DNA of 64,000 bases from Buchnera aphidicola (Ceratovacuna keduensis). Lineage in GTDB: Bacteria; Pseudomonadota; Gammaproteobacteria; Enterobacterales; Enterobacteriaceae. Below are positions 9,676-20,222 of this stretch, in pieces. The notes beneath the pieces are model-generated. The model did not search any database, was not told where the DNA came from, and saw nothing but the letters and a program-made list of their open reading frames with translations. The translations under genes were made by a program, and so were the position numbers. Within the stretch, counting starts at the first letter, position 1. Each line of letters starts with the position of its first letter. The DNA is taken from the NCBI RefSeq assembly GCF_039372665.1, contig NZ_CP134994.1, positions 124,001 to 188,000 of the forward strand. Direction: 5' to 3'.

Positions 9676-11109
9676 ATGTTATATATATTTCAAAAATATA
9701 TGGAGTTTTTTCCATTTATAATAATAATATGTAGTATTTCTTTTGGTATGTTTTTTATTATATTTAAAAGAAATAATTTAGTTATATTTTTAAATTCTAT
9801 TTTAGGAATATTGTTAACAATTTATTATTTATTGTTTTTTAAAGATAAACTTTTATATAAAAAAAACTTTTTTTTTCATTTTGATAAATTTTCTATTTTT
9901 TTTTCTTTATTAATATTAACTGTTATATTAATAACCTCTATATTTGCATATTTTTATTTAGATAAAAAAAAAATATATGTTGAAGAATATTACATATTAT
10001 TATTGTTATTTTTATTAGGAAGTGTTTCTTTAAGTTTTTCTAAACATGTTTCTGTTTTTTTTATAAGTATAGAAATTATTACATTATCTACAGTTGGATT
10101 AATTTATTTTTTTAATAATAATAAAAATTCTTTAGAAGCTTCTTTAAAATATATGATATTTTCCAGTTTTAGTTCTATTTTTATGTTGTTTGGAATAGGA
10201 ATTATTTATTTTATAACTGGTAATTTAGAATATGAAAATTTATATTTAATTATAAATAAATTTGATATTTATAAAAATATAGTAATTTTTTTAGGAATAT
10301 CAATAATATTATTTAGTATTTTTTTTAAAATGTCTTTATTTCCGTTTCATTTTATTTTTCCAGATGTATATCAAGCTTCTAGTCCTTTATATTTAATGTG
10401 TTTTTCTACTGTAAATAAACTTTCTTTTTTTAGTTTTTTAATATATTTTTTTTCTTCTACATTAATATTAAAAATAAATTTTTTTTATAATTTAGTTCAA
10501 ATTTTTTCATTATTATCAATTTTTTTTGGTAATTTATTAGCTTTGTTTCAAAATAATGTTAAAAGGTTATTAGGATATGCTTCTATAAGTCAAGTTGGAT
10601 ACTTAATAGTTGCAGTTTTAAGTTTAAATAGATTTGAACTTTCTGAAGAAAATGCATTTTTTTATTTTTTAAATTATGTTATTTGTAATATTTGTTTATT
10701 TGGTTCATTTTCTATATTAAAAAATGGTTATATTTATAGAGAAATAGATAATTCATTTTTTAAAAAAAATATTTTTTCTAATATTTTTTATACATATCCT
10801 CTATTATCAATTTCTTTATTTATAGTGTTTTTTTCTATAGCTGGAATTCCTCCTACTATTGGTTTTTTAAATAAATTTTATATACTTTCTTATGCAATAC
10901 ATAATAATTTTTGGATATTAACTTCTAGTATAATTTTTAGTAGTATATTTGGAACATATTTATATTTTAAAATAATAGTTAGTTTTTATAACAAAATAAA
11001 AGATGAAAAAATGTATAGATGTAGATTTTCTTTTTTTGAAAATATATTAGAAATATTTATTTTTATTATGTCAATTTCTTTAATATTATATAATTTTTTT
11101 ATTTTATAA
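9676..11109 (+). CDS. nuoN: NADH-quinone oxidoreductase subunit N
   Basis: This is the third antiporter-like pump of complex I, 477 residues (E. coli 485), and the last gene of the operon. Conserved lysines are visible in FFKMSLFPFHFIFPDVYQ, TVNKLSFFSFL and IGFLNKFYILSYA, the three positions expected along the hydrophilic axis. SD AAGGAA precedes the start. A perfect hairpin terminator follows at 11160-11187, between this gene and convergent prs. Confidence 0.96.
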   Translation: MLYIFQKYMEFFPFIIIICSISFGMFFIIFKRNNLVIFLNSILGILLTIYYLLFFKDKLLYKKNFFFHFDKFSIFFSLLILTVILITSIFAYFYLDKKKIYVEEYYILLLLFLLGSVSLSFSKHVSVFFISIEIITLSTVGLIYFFNNNKNSLEASLKYMIFSSFSSIFMLFGIGIIYFITGNLEYENLYLIINKFDIYKNIVIFLGISIILFSIFFKMSLFPFHFIFPDVYQASSPLYLMCFSTVNKLSFFSFLIYFFSSTLILKINFFYNLVQIFSLLSIFFGNLLALFQNNVKRLLGYASISQVGYLIVAVLSLNRFELSEENAFFYFLNYVICNICLFGSFSILKNGYIYREIDNSFFKKNIFSNIFYTYPLLSISLFIVFFSIAGIPPTIGFLNKFYILSYAIHNNFWILTSSIIFSSIFGTYLYFKIIVSFYNKIKDEKMYRCRFSFFENILEIFIFIMSISLILYNFFIL

Positions 11110-11159
11110 TTTTTTATAAAAACATTTTTAAATATAATTTATAAATATATTTTAAAAAA

Positions 11160-11187
11160 AAAGACAAAGAAAAAATACTTTGTCTTT
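11160..11187. terminator. Bidirectional hairpin terminator between nuoN and prs
   Basis: A perfect 10-bp inverted repeat (AAAGACAAAG at 11160-11169 and CTTTGTCTTT at 11178-11187) encloses an 8-base loop. It is flanked by an A-run on the left and a T-rich run on the right, so it can end transcription from either side. It lies between the convergent ends of the nuo operon and prs. Confidence 0.8.
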
Positions 11188-11230
11188 ATTATTTTTTATA
11201 AAATTTTGTTTTTTATAATTTTTATATTTT

Positions 11231-12169
11231 TTATGTTAAAAACATTTCAGAAATTGATTTTTCTTTATTTATTCTTTCTATAGCTTCAGATAACATTTTT
11301 GATAAATTTATTGTTCTTACTTTTTTTATTTTTTTTATTTTTTTAGATAAAGGAATAGTGTTACATACTATTATTTCATCTATATAAGATTTTTTTATAT
11401 TTTCTGCTGCATTACCAGAAAAAACTGGGTGTGTAGAATATGAAAAGATTTTTTTTGCTCCATGTTTTTTTAGCATTTTAGCTGAATTACAAAGAGTTCC
11501 AGCTGTGTCTATAATATCATCTATTAATATACAATTTCTTTTTTTTACATCACCTATTATGTTCATAACTTGAGATTCATTTTTTTTTGATCTTCTTTTA
11601 TCTATTATAGCAATATCTTTATAATTTAATAATTCAGCTACAGATCTAGTTCTAACTACGCCTCCAATATCTGGAGATACTAATACTGGATTATTTAAAT
11701 TTATTTTTGATATGTCTTTTGATATTACAGGACTAGTAAAAACATTGTCTATAGGTATATCAAAAAATCCTTGTATTTGTTCAGAATGTAAATCTACTGT
11801 TAATACTCTATTTACTCCTACATTAGATAAAAAATTTGCTATTACTTTTGCTGTAATTGGAACTCTATATGATTTTATTCTTCTATCTTGTCTTGCATAT
11901 CCAAAATATGGTATTACTGCTGTTATTCTTCTTGCTGATGCTCTTTTTAAAGCATCTATTATTATTACTAATTCCATCAAATTTTCATTAGCTGGGTAGC
12001 ATGTTGATTGAATTATAAAAACATCATGTCCTCTTACATTTTCTTTTATATTTACGCTTATTTCCCCATCACTAAATTTTGTAACTTCAGAAATTCCTAT
12101 ATTTTTATTTAAAAATTTTGCTATATCTTTAGATAATTCTTTTGTAGCATTTCCAGAAAATATTTTCAT
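11231..12169 (-). CDS. prs: Ribose-phosphate pyrophosphokinase (PRPP synthetase)
   Basis: This enzyme makes 5-phosphoribosyl-1-pyrophosphate from ribose-5-phosphate and ATP, the precursor for nucleotides, histidine and NAD. It has 312 residues (E. coli 315). The N-terminal [10 protein letters not shown] and [10 protein letters not shown] segments form the ATP site. The PRPP-binding loop [10 protein letters not shown] (about residues 218-227) and the flexible catalytic loop [13 protein letters not shown] are intact. It is transcribed alone on the minus strand, convergent with nuoN and divergent from prfA. The membrane protein gene cvpA and the isoprenoid gene ispE, which flank prs in larger relatives, are not present. 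Confidence 0.97.
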   Translation of the reverse strand: MKIFSGNATKELSKDIAKFLNKNIGISEVTKFSDGEISVNIKENVRGHDVFIIQSTCYPANENLMELVIIIDALKRASARRITAVIPYFGYARQDRRIKSYRVPITAKVIANFLSNVGVNRVLTVDLHSEQIQGFFDIPIDNVFTSPVISKDISKINLNNPVLVSPDIGGVVRTRSVAELLNYKDIAIIDKRRSKKNESQVMNIIGDVKKRNCILIDDIIDTAGTLCNSAKMLKKHGAKKIFSYSTHPVFSGNAAENIKKSYIDEIIVCNTIPLSKKIKKIKKVRTINLSKMLSEAIERINKEKSISEMFLT

Positions 12170-12497
12170 TTTTTTTTAAAATTCTCCTATCGTAAAATTT
12201 TTATAATGTTTTTTTAAAAGAAAGGTTTTTTTAAAAAAAAATTTAATTGTACATTTTTATTTTAAAAACATTTTATTTTTTTAATTTAGATTTTTTTTTG
12301 ATTTAATATTATTTTATAGTTAAAAATATTATTTTTATAACATAAAATTATTAGTTTTATTAAAATTATGTTTTTAATTTTTTACAATTTTAATATAAAC
12401 TATAATATATATTATATCAGTTAATTTTATTATTTTTTTTTAATAGTATAATTTATTTTAATATTATGTATTTGTATATTTTTTATGAGTAAAATGA
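12170..12497. other. 328-base intergenic region without a gene (prs/prfA divergent spacer)
   Basis: The spacer between divergent prs and prfA is almost pure A/T. I found no convincing coding frame, tRNA or hairpin in it. It must hold promoters for both genes, but with this base composition -10-like boxes are everywhere and I will not assign one. In larger relatives cvpA and ispE lie in this neighbourhood, so the stretch may be what remains of lost genes. Confidence 0.6.
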
Positions 12498-13568
12498 ATG
12501 AAAAAATTTATTTTGAAAAAGTTATGTTTATTTAAGTATAGAATTAAAAAAATAGAAAAGATGTTTTGTAACATAAATTATAAAAATAATGAAAAAAAAT
12601 TTAATGATTTATCTAAAGAACACCATAAATTAAAAAATATAGTTAATTTGTTCAATTCTTGGAAATATAATTTTAATAAAATAGAACAATGTATAGATTT
12701 AATGAAAGATAATGATTTATATAAATTAGCTAAAGAAGAATATAATTTTTTTAAAAAAAAAAATAATATTTTAGAAAAAAAGATATATAAATTTTTTACC
12801 ATAAAAAATGGTGGTAAAAATAGTTGTTTCATTGAAATAAGATCAGCTTCAGGAGGAGATGAAGCTTCTATATTTGCTGGAGATTTGTTTAGAATGTATA
12901 ATAAATATGCTGAAATAAAAAATTGGAAAACAAATATAATAAATATAAGTTATGGAGATAGAGGAGGATTTAAAGAAGCTATTATAAAAATAAATGGAAA
13001 AAATGTTTTTGAAAAATTAAAATTTGAATCAGGAGGACATAGAGTACAAAGAATACCTAAAACTGAAAATCAAGGAAGAACTCATACTTCTACTTGTACT
13101 GTAGCAGTTATACCAGAAATAAAAAATTCTAAAGAATTTGTAATAAAAAACTCTGATTTAAAAATAGATACTTTTAAATCTTCTGGTGCTGGAGGTCAAC
13201 ATGTAAATACTACTGATTCTGCTATTAGAATAACTCATATACCAACTGGAAATGTTGTAGAATGTCAAAATGAAAGATCTCAACATAAAAATAAATCACG
13301 AGCTATGGAAGTTTTATATTCTAGAATAAAAAATCAAGAAGAAAAAAAAATTAAAGAAAAAAATTCTAATATTAGAAAAAATTTGTTAGGAAGTGGAGAT
13401 AGATCAGATAGAAATAGAACATATAATTTTTCTCAAAATAGAATTACAGATCATAGATTAAATTTTAGTTTATATTGTTTAGATAAAGTATTAAATGGAA
13501 ATTTAGATTTAATAATAGATCCTATAATCAAAAAATATGAAATTAACAAATTTTTAAAAATAAAATAA
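12498..13568 (+). CDS. prfA: Peptide chain release factor 1
   Basis: RF1 ends translation at UAA and UAG. It has 356 residues (E. coli 360). The catalytic GGQ sits in SSGAGGQHVNTTDS near residue 234, and the codon-recognition tripeptide is PKT in IPKTENQGRTH, fitting the PxT motif of RF1 (RF2 has SPF). LLGSGDRSDRNRTYNF near the C-terminus is typical. The start is the ATG at 12498; overlapping ATGs just upstream are in other frames. The GGQ-methylating enzyme gene prmC/hemK, usually next downstream, is absent; the next gene is ackA. Confidence 0.97.
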   Translation: MKKFILKKLCLFKYRIKKIEKMFCNINYKNNEKKFNDLSKEHHKLKNIVNLFNSWKYNFNKIEQCIDLMKDNDLYKLAKEEYNFFKKKNNILEKKIYKFFTIKNGGKNSCFIEIRSASGGDEASIFAGDLFRMYNKYAEIKNWKTNIINISYGDRGGFKEAIIKINGKNVFEKLKFESGGHRVQRIPKTENQGRTHTSTCTVAVIPEIKNSKEFVIKNSDLKIDTFKSSGAGGQHVNTTDSAIRITHIPTGNVVECQNERSQHKNKSRAMEVLYSRIKNQEEKKIKEKNSNIRKNLLGSGDRSDRNRTYNFSQNRITDHRLNFSLYCLDKVLNGNLDLIIDPIIKKYEINKFLKIK

Positions 13569-13826
13569 TAATTTTAAAATGTTTTTATATAATTTAAATC
13601 ATATTAATTATTTTTTTTATTATAAAAAATATTTATATTTTTATTTAATAAAAAATTTAATAATATATAAAATATAAAATTTTAAAAATATGTTTTAAAA
13701 TATATTATATAAATTATTTTATAATTTATTTTTTAAAATAGTTATATTTTAATATAAAATATATAACAATATAATATATAATGTTTTATTTATATATTAT
13801 ATAAAAAGTTTTGGATATTTTAAATT

Positions 13827-15026
13827 ATGAAAGATCTAGTTTTAGTTTTAAATTTTGGAAGTTCTTCAATAAAATTTTCTATTATTGATCCCATAAAAGA
13901 AGTAGTATATTTAAATGGAGAAGCTAGTTCTTTAAATTTACATAGTTCTTTAATAAAGTGGTTTATAAAAAAAAAAAAATATAGTTTTAGTAATAAAAAA
14001 TTTATGTCTCATAATTATGCTGTGAATTATATATGTAAAAAAATTTTATTGAAATATAATTATGAAATGTTTTCTAAAGTAGTAGGAATAGGACATAGAG
14101 TAGTAAATGGTGGGATTTTGTTTAAAAAATCTGTATTAATAAATAAAAATGTTATAAAAAATATAGAAAAATGTTTTTATTTAGCACCAATACATAATCC
14201 TTTAAATTTGTTAGGAATAAAAACATTTATAGATATTTTTCCAAAACTTAATAATAAAAATGTAGCAGTTTTTGATACTAGTTTTCATAATAATTTACCA
14301 AAAATATCTTATTTATATGCTATACCAACAAAATTTTATGATAAATATCATATCAGAAAATATGGAGCTCATGGAATTAATTGTTCGTATATATTAAATA
14401 AAGTTTCAATAATATTTAATAGAAGTATAAAAAAATTAAATATTATAATTTGTCATTTAGGAAATGGTTCTTCTGTTTCTGTAGTAAAAAATGGAGTTTG
14501 TATAGATACTTCTATGGGATTTACTCCTTTATCTGGATTAATTATGGGAACTAGATCTGGAGATATAGATCCTTCTATAATATTTTATATGTATGAAAAT
14601 TTAAATATTAGTATTAAAAAAATAAAAAATATTTTAAATAATAAGTCAGGAATTTTAGGTTTAAATGGAAAAAGTAGTGATTTTAGATATTCTGAAAACA
14701 GATATAATACTTCTTTGATTGATAAAATTTCTATTGAAATGTTTTGTTATAGACTTGCTAAATACATTAGTTCATATTTTTTTTTAATAAAAAATAAAAT
14801 TGATGCTATAATTTTTACTGGAGGTATAGGAACAAATTCTAAATTAGTAAGAAAGATAACTATAAATCATTTAAATTCTTTAAATTTTTATATAGATGAA
14901 AAAAAAAATAATAAAATTTGTAAAGATTTTAATTTTATAAATAAATATAATACTATTCCTATATTAGTAATTTCAGCTAATGAAGAAATAGTAATTGCTA
15001 AAGATACTATTAATACAATTAATTAA
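13827..15026 (+). CDS. ackA: Acetate kinase
   Basis: This enzyme converts acetyl phosphate plus ADP into acetate plus ATP. It has 399 residues (E. coli 400). Motifs run in order: LNFGSSSIKFSI at the N-terminus, GHRVVNGG, FDTSFHNNLP with the catalytic aspartate, HLGNGSSVSVV, and GTRSGDIDPSI with the active-site arginine. The C-terminal metal-linked SANEEIVIAKDT is also present. The nucleotide-pocket motif reads FTGGIGTN where most relatives have GIGEN, a Glu-to-Thr change. It is followed closely by pta, its pathway partner. The 258-base region before it is pure A/T and holds no gene. Confidence 0.97.
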   Translation: MKDLVLVLNFGSSSIKFSIIDPIKEVVYLNGEASSLNLHSSLIKWFIKKKKYSFSNKKFMSHNYAVNYICKKILLKYNYEMFSKVVGIGHRVVNGGILFKKSVLINKNVIKNIEKCFYLAPIHNPLNLLGIKTFIDIFPKLNNKNVAVFDTSFHNNLPKISYLYAIPTKFYDKYHIRKYGAHGINCSYILNKVSIIFNRSIKKLNIIICHLGNGSSVSVVKNGVCIDTSMGFTPLSGLIMGTRSGDIDPSIIFYMYENLNISIKKIKNILNNKSGILGLNGKSSDFRYSENRYNTSLIDKISIEMFCYRLAKYISSYFFLIKNKIDAIIFTGGIGTNSKLVRKITINHLNSLNFYIDEKKNNKICKDFNFINKYNTIPILVISANEEIVIAKDTINTIN

Positions 15027-15072
15027 AATTTTTATTTTTTATTAATGTTAAACAAAATTATTTGAAAATTAT

Positions 15073-15076
15073 AGGT
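15073..15076 (+). promoter_or_regulatory. Shine-Dalgarno site deciding a GTG start for pta
   Basis: AGGT lies six bases before the GTG at 15083. Starting there gives VFSSIMLIPIG, which aligns without gaps with the E. coli Pta N-terminus (also a GTG start, reading VSRIIMLIPTG). The TTG at 15062 in the same frame has no SD. Confidence 0.6.
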
Positions 15077-15082
15077 GTTTTT

Positions 15083-17203
15083 GTGTTTAGTTCAATAATG
15101 TTAATTCCAATAGGAAAAAATATAAATTTAATTTCAATATCATTAAGTTTAATAAATTTAATTAAGAGTTATAATTTTAATATAGTTTTTTTTAAATTAA
15201 TTTTTGAAAAGTCAAAAAATAATTTTTTAGATGAAACTACTAAATTCATTTTTAGAAAAAAAATGTCTAATTTTATAAATCCTGTTTTTATAGATAATGT
15301 TATTTCTTTAGAAAATAAAAAAACTTATGATTTTTTTTTAGAAAAAACTATTAAAAAATATTATTCTATAAAAGGTTCAAAAAAAATAGTATTAATAGAA
15401 GGAATTAATACAAAATATAATAATTATATAGAAAGAAAATTTAATATAGATTTTTCAAAAAGTATAAATTCTAAGATTATATTTATTAATAATTATAATA
15501 AATTTTTTGACATAAATAGTTTAAAAATTATGAAAAATATTTTTTTTAAAAATTTTTCTTATTATAAAAATATAGTATTAGGATTTATAGTTCATAAATA
15601 TAAAAAAACAAAGTTCATAAAAAATTGTTTTAGTATGCAATTATATCAATGTAATAAAAATGAAAAAAATAAAATATTTTTTGAAAAAATATTGAAAAAG
15701 TATAAATTTAAAAAAATATTAAATTTATTACATACAATAATTTGGAATTTAAAAATTAATAAAGTGTGTGTTTCTTATATTTCTAAAATATTAAGATCTA
15801 AATATATATATAATAAAAAAACTTTTAAAAAAAAAGTAAAATTTTTTATTTTTGATAATATAGATATAAAAAATTATAAAAATTTTTATAAATATTATTT
15901 TTTAATAATAGACACTAATAATAAAAAAAATTTAAAAAATTTTTTATATATTTTGAATAAAAATTATAAAATAGGCGCTATTTTATTAATAATAAATAAT
16001 TTTAATATAAGAAATTTTATAAAGATATTTTTAAAATCTTATAAAAATAAAATACCAGTATTTTTTACAAAAAAAAATATATTTTGTTTATATAATATAT
16101 TAAATAATTTTTCTAAAAATATATTTAAAAAATATAATAAAAAAATAAATGTTTTAAAAGAAAATATATTTTTAAATAATTATAATAATTTTATTAAAAA
16201 TATTTTTTTAGAAAACAAAAAAAATTTTTTTACTTCACATTATTTTAAATATTATTTAAAGAAAGAATCAAAAAAACTTAATAATATTATAATATTTCCT
16301 GAAGGTTATGAAATTAGAATATTAAAAGCTGTTTCTTTTTGTTCAAAAGAAAAAATTTCTAGATGTATTTTATTAGGAAATAAAAAAAAAATAATTTATA
16401 TATCAAAAATTAATAATATTTTTTTAGATAAAAATATAAAAATTGTAGATCCTAAAAATATTAGAAATAATTATATAAAATTATTTATAAGAAGTAGATT
16501 ACCAAAAGTTTTAGATAAAGAATCTGCTAAAGAACTTTTAAAAGATAATTGTGTTTTAGCAACTTTGATGTTAAAAAATAATGAAGCTAATTGTTTAATT
16601 TCTGGTTCTATAAATACTACAGCAAATACTATAAGACCTGCTTTACAAATTATAAAAACTAAGAATTCTTCTTCTATAATTTCTTCATTTTTTTTTATGT
16701 TAATTAAAGATAAAGTTTTAATTTATGCAGATTGTGCTATTAATATTAATCCAAATGCAATGCAATTAGCAGAAATAGCTATAGAGACATCAAAATCTGC
16801 TATTAATTTTGGTATTTTGCCAAAAGTTGCTATGATTTCATATTCTACAAAAAGTTCTGGTTTTGGACCATCTGTAGATAAAGTAAGAGAAGCAACATTA
16901 ATAGTAAAAAAAAAATGTCCAAATTTATTAATAGATGGTCCTGTTCAATATGATGTTGCATCTAGTAAAAAAATATCAAAATTAAAAAATTATTTTACTA
17001 ATATTGCAGGAGAAGCTAATATATTTATTTTTCCAGATTTAAACTCAGGAAATGCTATTTATAAAGCTGTTCAAAATATAACTAATTCTATTTCAATAGG
17101 TCCAATTTTACAAGGTATAAACAAACCTGTAAATGACTTATCTAGAGGTTCTACTGTTGAGGACATAATATATACTTCTGCTGTTACTTCTATACAATGT
17201 TAA
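15083..17203 (+). CDS. pta: Phosphate acetyltransferase
   Basis: This enzyme interconverts acetyl-CoA and acetyl phosphate and works with AckA to make ATP from surplus acetyl-CoA. It has 706 residues from the GTG at 15083 (E. coli 714); a TTG at 15062 would add seven. It has the long enterobacterial architecture: an N-terminal AAA/DRTGG-like regulatory half (about residues 1-380) and a C-terminal PTA_PTB catalytic half. The catalytic half is well kept, with IIFPEGYEIRILKA, SGSINTTANTIRPALQ, MISYSTKSSGFGPSVDKVREAT and NDLSRGSTVEDIIYT. The N-terminal half is so diverged that its regulatory ability is doubtful. A strong hairpin follows at 17221. Confidence 0.95.
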   Translation: MFSSIMLIPIGKNINLISISLSLINLIKSYNFNIVFFKLIFEKSKNNFLDETTKFIFRKKMSNFINPVFIDNVISLENKKTYDFFLEKTIKKYYSIKGSKKIVLIEGINTKYNNYIERKFNIDFSKSINSKIIFINNYNKFFDINSLKIMKNIFFKNFSYYKNIVLGFIVHKYKKTKFIKNCFSMQLYQCNKNEKNKIFFEKILKKYKFKKILNLLHTIIWNLKINKVCVSYISKILRSKYIYNKKTFKKKVKFFIFDNIDIKNYKNFYKYYFLIIDTNNKKNLKNFLYILNKNYKIGAILLIINNFNIRNFIKIFLKSYKNKIPVFFTKKNIFCLYNILNNFSKNIFKKYNKKINVLKENIFLNNYNNFIKNIFLENKKNFFTSHYFKYYLKKESKKLNNIIIFPEGYEIRILKAVSFCSKEKISRCILLGNKKKIIYISKINNIFLDKNIKIVDPKNIRNNYIKLFIRSRLPKVLDKESAKELLKDNCVLATLMLKNNEANCLISGSINTTANTIRPALQIIKTKNSSSIISSFFFMLIKDKVLIYADCAININPNAMQLAEIAIETSKSAINFGILPKVAMISYSTKSSGFGPSVDKVREATLIVKKKCPNLLIDGPVQYDVASSKKISKLKNYFTNIAGEANIFIFPDLNSGNAIYKAVQNITNSISIGPILQGINKPVNDLSRGSTVEDIIYTSAVTSIQC

Positions 17204-17220
17204 AATTTTTATTTTTTAAA

Positions 17221-17269
17221 ATTTTTATAGAAATAAGAAAAATTTTATAAATCTTATTTCTATAAAAAT
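17221..17269. terminator. Bidirectional hairpin terminator between pta and gyrA
   Basis: This is an 18-bp perfect inverted repeat (17221-17238 with 17252-17269, arm core TATAGAAATAAGA) around a 13-base loop, the longest perfect hairpin I found in the window. The arms begin and end in A/T runs, so it can act for both convergent genes. Confidence 0.8.
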
Positions 17270-17439
17270 ATTTAATTTTATTTTTTGACAAAACAATTTT
17301 TTAAAAGTTTATAATATATAAAAATTAAAAAACAAAATTACATTGATATAAATAATTTTTTTAATAAAAAATTTTTATATATTTTATATAAAAAATATAT
17401 TTTTTTTACTATGTTTTAATTTAAAAATATATAAATATT

Positions 17440-19977
17440 TTATTTAGAAAATGGAATTGTAACTTTTTGCAAAGCTACTACTTTTTCTTTTTTATTAGTT
17501 CTTATTAAAATTACTCCTTGTGTGTTTCTACTTAATATTCCAATTTCTGAAACTCTAGTTCTCACTAAAATTCCTGAATTAGTAATTATAATTATTTCAT
17601 TTTTTTTTATAACTTGTATAGAAGCTATGACAACTCCATTTTTTTTGGTTATTTTTATAGAAATTATTCCTCTAGTGGCTCTAGATTTTATAGGAAATTC
17701 TGATATTTTTGTTCTTTTTCCATATCCATTTTTAGTAACTGTTAAAATTTCTCCATTTTTTTTTGGTATTATTAATGATACTACTTTATCGTTTTTATTT
17801 ATTTTTATTCCTTTTACACCTGTAGCTGTTCTACCCATTTTTCTAACATAATTTTCTGAAAAATGTACTACTTTTCCTTGTGATGTAAAAAGCATTACAG
17901 TATCGTTACCATTAGTTAAAGATACTCCAATTAATTCATCTCCTTTATTTAAATTTATTGCTATTATTCCTGAATTTCTTTGTTTTTTAAATTTAGTTAA
18001 AGATGTTTTTTTTACTATTCCTCTTGATGTAGCCATAAAAATATTAGTATTTTCACTATATTCTGAAACTGGTAAAATTGCTGTAATTCTTTCATTTATT
18101 TTTAAAGGAAGTAAATTTATAATAGGTTTTCCTCTAGTATTTCTATTAGAACTTGGAAGTTGATATACTTTTATCCAGTATATTATTCCTCTACTAGAAA
18201 AACATAATATTGTGTTATGAGTGTTAGTTACTAATAAACATTCTATAAAGTCTTTTTCTTTTATTTTTGCAGCAAGTTTTCCTCTACCACCTCTTTTTTG
18301 TGCATTATAATCTGATAGTGGTTGATATTTTACATATCCTAAATTTGATAAAGTTACAACTACATCTTTTTTTGTTATTATATCTTCTATATTTATTTTT
18401 GAAATTCTATTTTTTATTTTTGTTCTTCTATTATCTCCGAACCTATTTTTTATTTCTTTTAATTCATTTTTTACAACTTCAGTTAATTTTTTTTTATAAT
18501 TTATTATATTAGTAAGTTTTTTTATATTTTTTAATATTTTTTTATATTCTAAATATATTTTTTTACTTTCTAAATTAGTTATATTATGTAATTTTAAATC
18601 TAATATTGCTTTTGATTGTTTTTTTGTTAAATTATATTTTTTATTTAACATATTTTTACTATTTTTTTTATACTTATAAAGTATTTTATTTTTTTTTAAA
18701 AATATTTTATAAAAATTATTTTTTTTAATTTTCCATTTTTTATTTAATAAATTTTTTTTTGCATGTGATATATTTTTAGATTTTTTTATTATTTTTAATA
18801 TGTTATCTATATTATTTATTGCAATTTCAAATCCTTCTAATAAATTAGATCTTTCACAATTTTTTTTTAATTCAAATATACTTCTTCTTATAATTATTTC
18901 TTTTCTATGATATAAAAAAGCTTTTAAAATTTTTTTTAAAGATAAAATTTTTGGTTTTCCATTATACAATGCAACCATGTTTATACCAAAAGAAATTTGT
19001 AATTTGCTTAGAAGATATAATTTATTTAATATTATTTCTGCAATGGAATCTTTTTTAACTTCTATTATTATTCTCATTCCTTCTTTATCTGATTCATCTC
19101 TTAATGTACTTATTCCTTCTATTTTTTTTTCTTTTACTAATTCTGAAATTTTTTCTATTAATTTAGATTTATTTACTTGATATGGTATTTCTTTAATTAT
19201 TATTGTTTCTCTTTTAGTTTTCTTATTTCTTTTTATAAAACTTTTTGCTCTAATGTATATTTTTCCTTTTCCTGTTTCGTATGCTTTTTTTATTCCTTCA
19301 GAACCATATATTATACCACGAGTAGGAAAATCAGGACCTGGTATTGATTTCATTAATTTTTTTAAAGAAATTTTTTTATTTTTTAAATATTTTAAACATC
19401 CATTTATTACTTCTTTAATATTATGAGGAGGTATATTAGTTGCCATTCCTACTGCAATTCCTGATGAACCATTTATAAGAATATTTGGTATTTTTGTTGG
19501 TAAGATTTCCGGTATTTTTTCTGTATCATCATAATTAGAAACAAATTTTACAGTATTTTTATTTAAATCATTCATAAATTCATGTGAAATTTTTGACATT
19601 TTTATTTCTGTATATCTCATAGCTGCTGCGGAGTCTCCATCTATAGATCCAAAATTTCCTTGACCTTTTATTAACATATATCTTAAAGAAAATGGTTGAG
19701 CCATTCTTACTATAGCTTCATAAACAGCAGAATCTCCATGAGGGTGATATTTACCTATAACATCTCCTACTATTCTAGCTGATTTTTTATATGGTTTATT
19801 ATAATAATTTTTTAATATGTTCATTGCAAATAGTATTCTTCTATGTACAGGTTTTAATCCATCTCTAACATCAGGAAGAGCTCTACCTATTATTACAGAC
19901 ATAGCATAATCTAAATATGAATTTTTAAGTTCTTTTTCTATATAAACTTTTTCTACATTTTTTAAAACATTTTCCAT
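17440..19977 (-). CDS. gyrA: DNA gyrase subunit A
   Basis: This is the breakage-reunion subunit of the type II topoisomerase that introduces negative supercoils. It has 845 residues (E. coli 875). The catalytic tyrosine lies in [11 protein letters not shown] near residue 122. The quinolone-determining segment reads [13 protein letters not shown]: Ser83 is kept and position 87 is Glu instead of Asp, as in many other bacteria. The GyrA-box is present as QKRGGRG at the start of the C-terminal beta-pinwheel, so wrapping activity is expected. The coiled-coil gate (about residues 370-500) is Lys/Asn-rich. It is convergent with pta. nrdAB, next to gyrA in larger relatives, are absent. Confidence 0.97.
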   Translation of the reverse strand: MENVLKNVEKVYIEKELKNSYLDYAMSVIIGRALPDVRDGLKPVHRRILFAMNILKNYYNKPYKKSARIVGDVIGKYHPHGDSAVYEAIVRMAQPFSLRYMLIKGQGNFGSIDGDSAAAMRYTEIKMSKISHEFMNDLNKNTVKFVSNYDDTEKIPEILPTKIPNILINGSSGIAVGMATNIPPHNIKEVINGCLKYLKNKKISLKKLMKSIPGPDFPTRGIIYGSEGIKKAYETGKGKIYIRAKSFIKRNKKTKRETIIIKEIPYQVNKSKLIEKISELVKEKKIEGISTLRDESDKEGMRIIIEVKKDSIAEIILNKLYLLSKLQISFGINMVALYNGKPKILSLKKILKAFLYHRKEIIIRRSIFELKKNCERSNLLEGFEIAINNIDNILKIIKKSKNISHAKKNLLNKKWKIKKNNFYKIFLKKNKILYKYKKNSKNMLNKKYNLTKKQSKAILDLKLHNITNLESKKIYLEYKKILKNIKKLTNIINYKKKLTEVVKNELKEIKNRFGDNRRTKIKNRISKINIEDIITKKDVVVTLSNLGYVKYQPLSDYNAQKRGGRGKLAAKIKEKDFIECLLVTNTHNTILCFSSRGIIYWIKVYQLPSSNRNTRGKPIINLLPLKINERITAILPVSEYSENTNIFMATSRGIVKKTSLTKFKKQRNSGIIAINLNKGDELIGVSLTNGNDTVMLFTSQGKVVHFSENYVRKMGRTATGVKGIKINKNDKVVSLIIPKKNGEILTVTKNGYGKRTKISEFPIKSRATRGIISIKITKKNGVVIASIQVIKKNEIIIITNSGILVRTRVSEIGILSRNTQGVILIRTNKKEKVVALQKVTIPFSK

Positions 19978-20222
19978 ATTTTTTCTCTTTTTATATAATT
20001 TTTATATATGATAAAAATATAATATGATTTTTATTTATTTAATTAAATATTAATAATAATTATTTATTATATTTGTATTTTTGTATAAAATATTTAGTTA
20101 ATATAATTGTATCTTTTTAAATATTTTTATCAATAAAGTTATTTATAATTTTATTATTATATTTATATTTTTAATTTTATGTTTTAAATTTTAATTTTTT
20201 AACAAAAAGTTGGTAAAATATT

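Noticed and set aside
17522-19180. Open frames on the plus strand opposite gyrA
   Set aside because: They mirror the well-conserved gyrA coding strand, have no SD or family motif, and are expected from lysine-rich A/T coding (AAA reads as TTT/Phe on the other strand).
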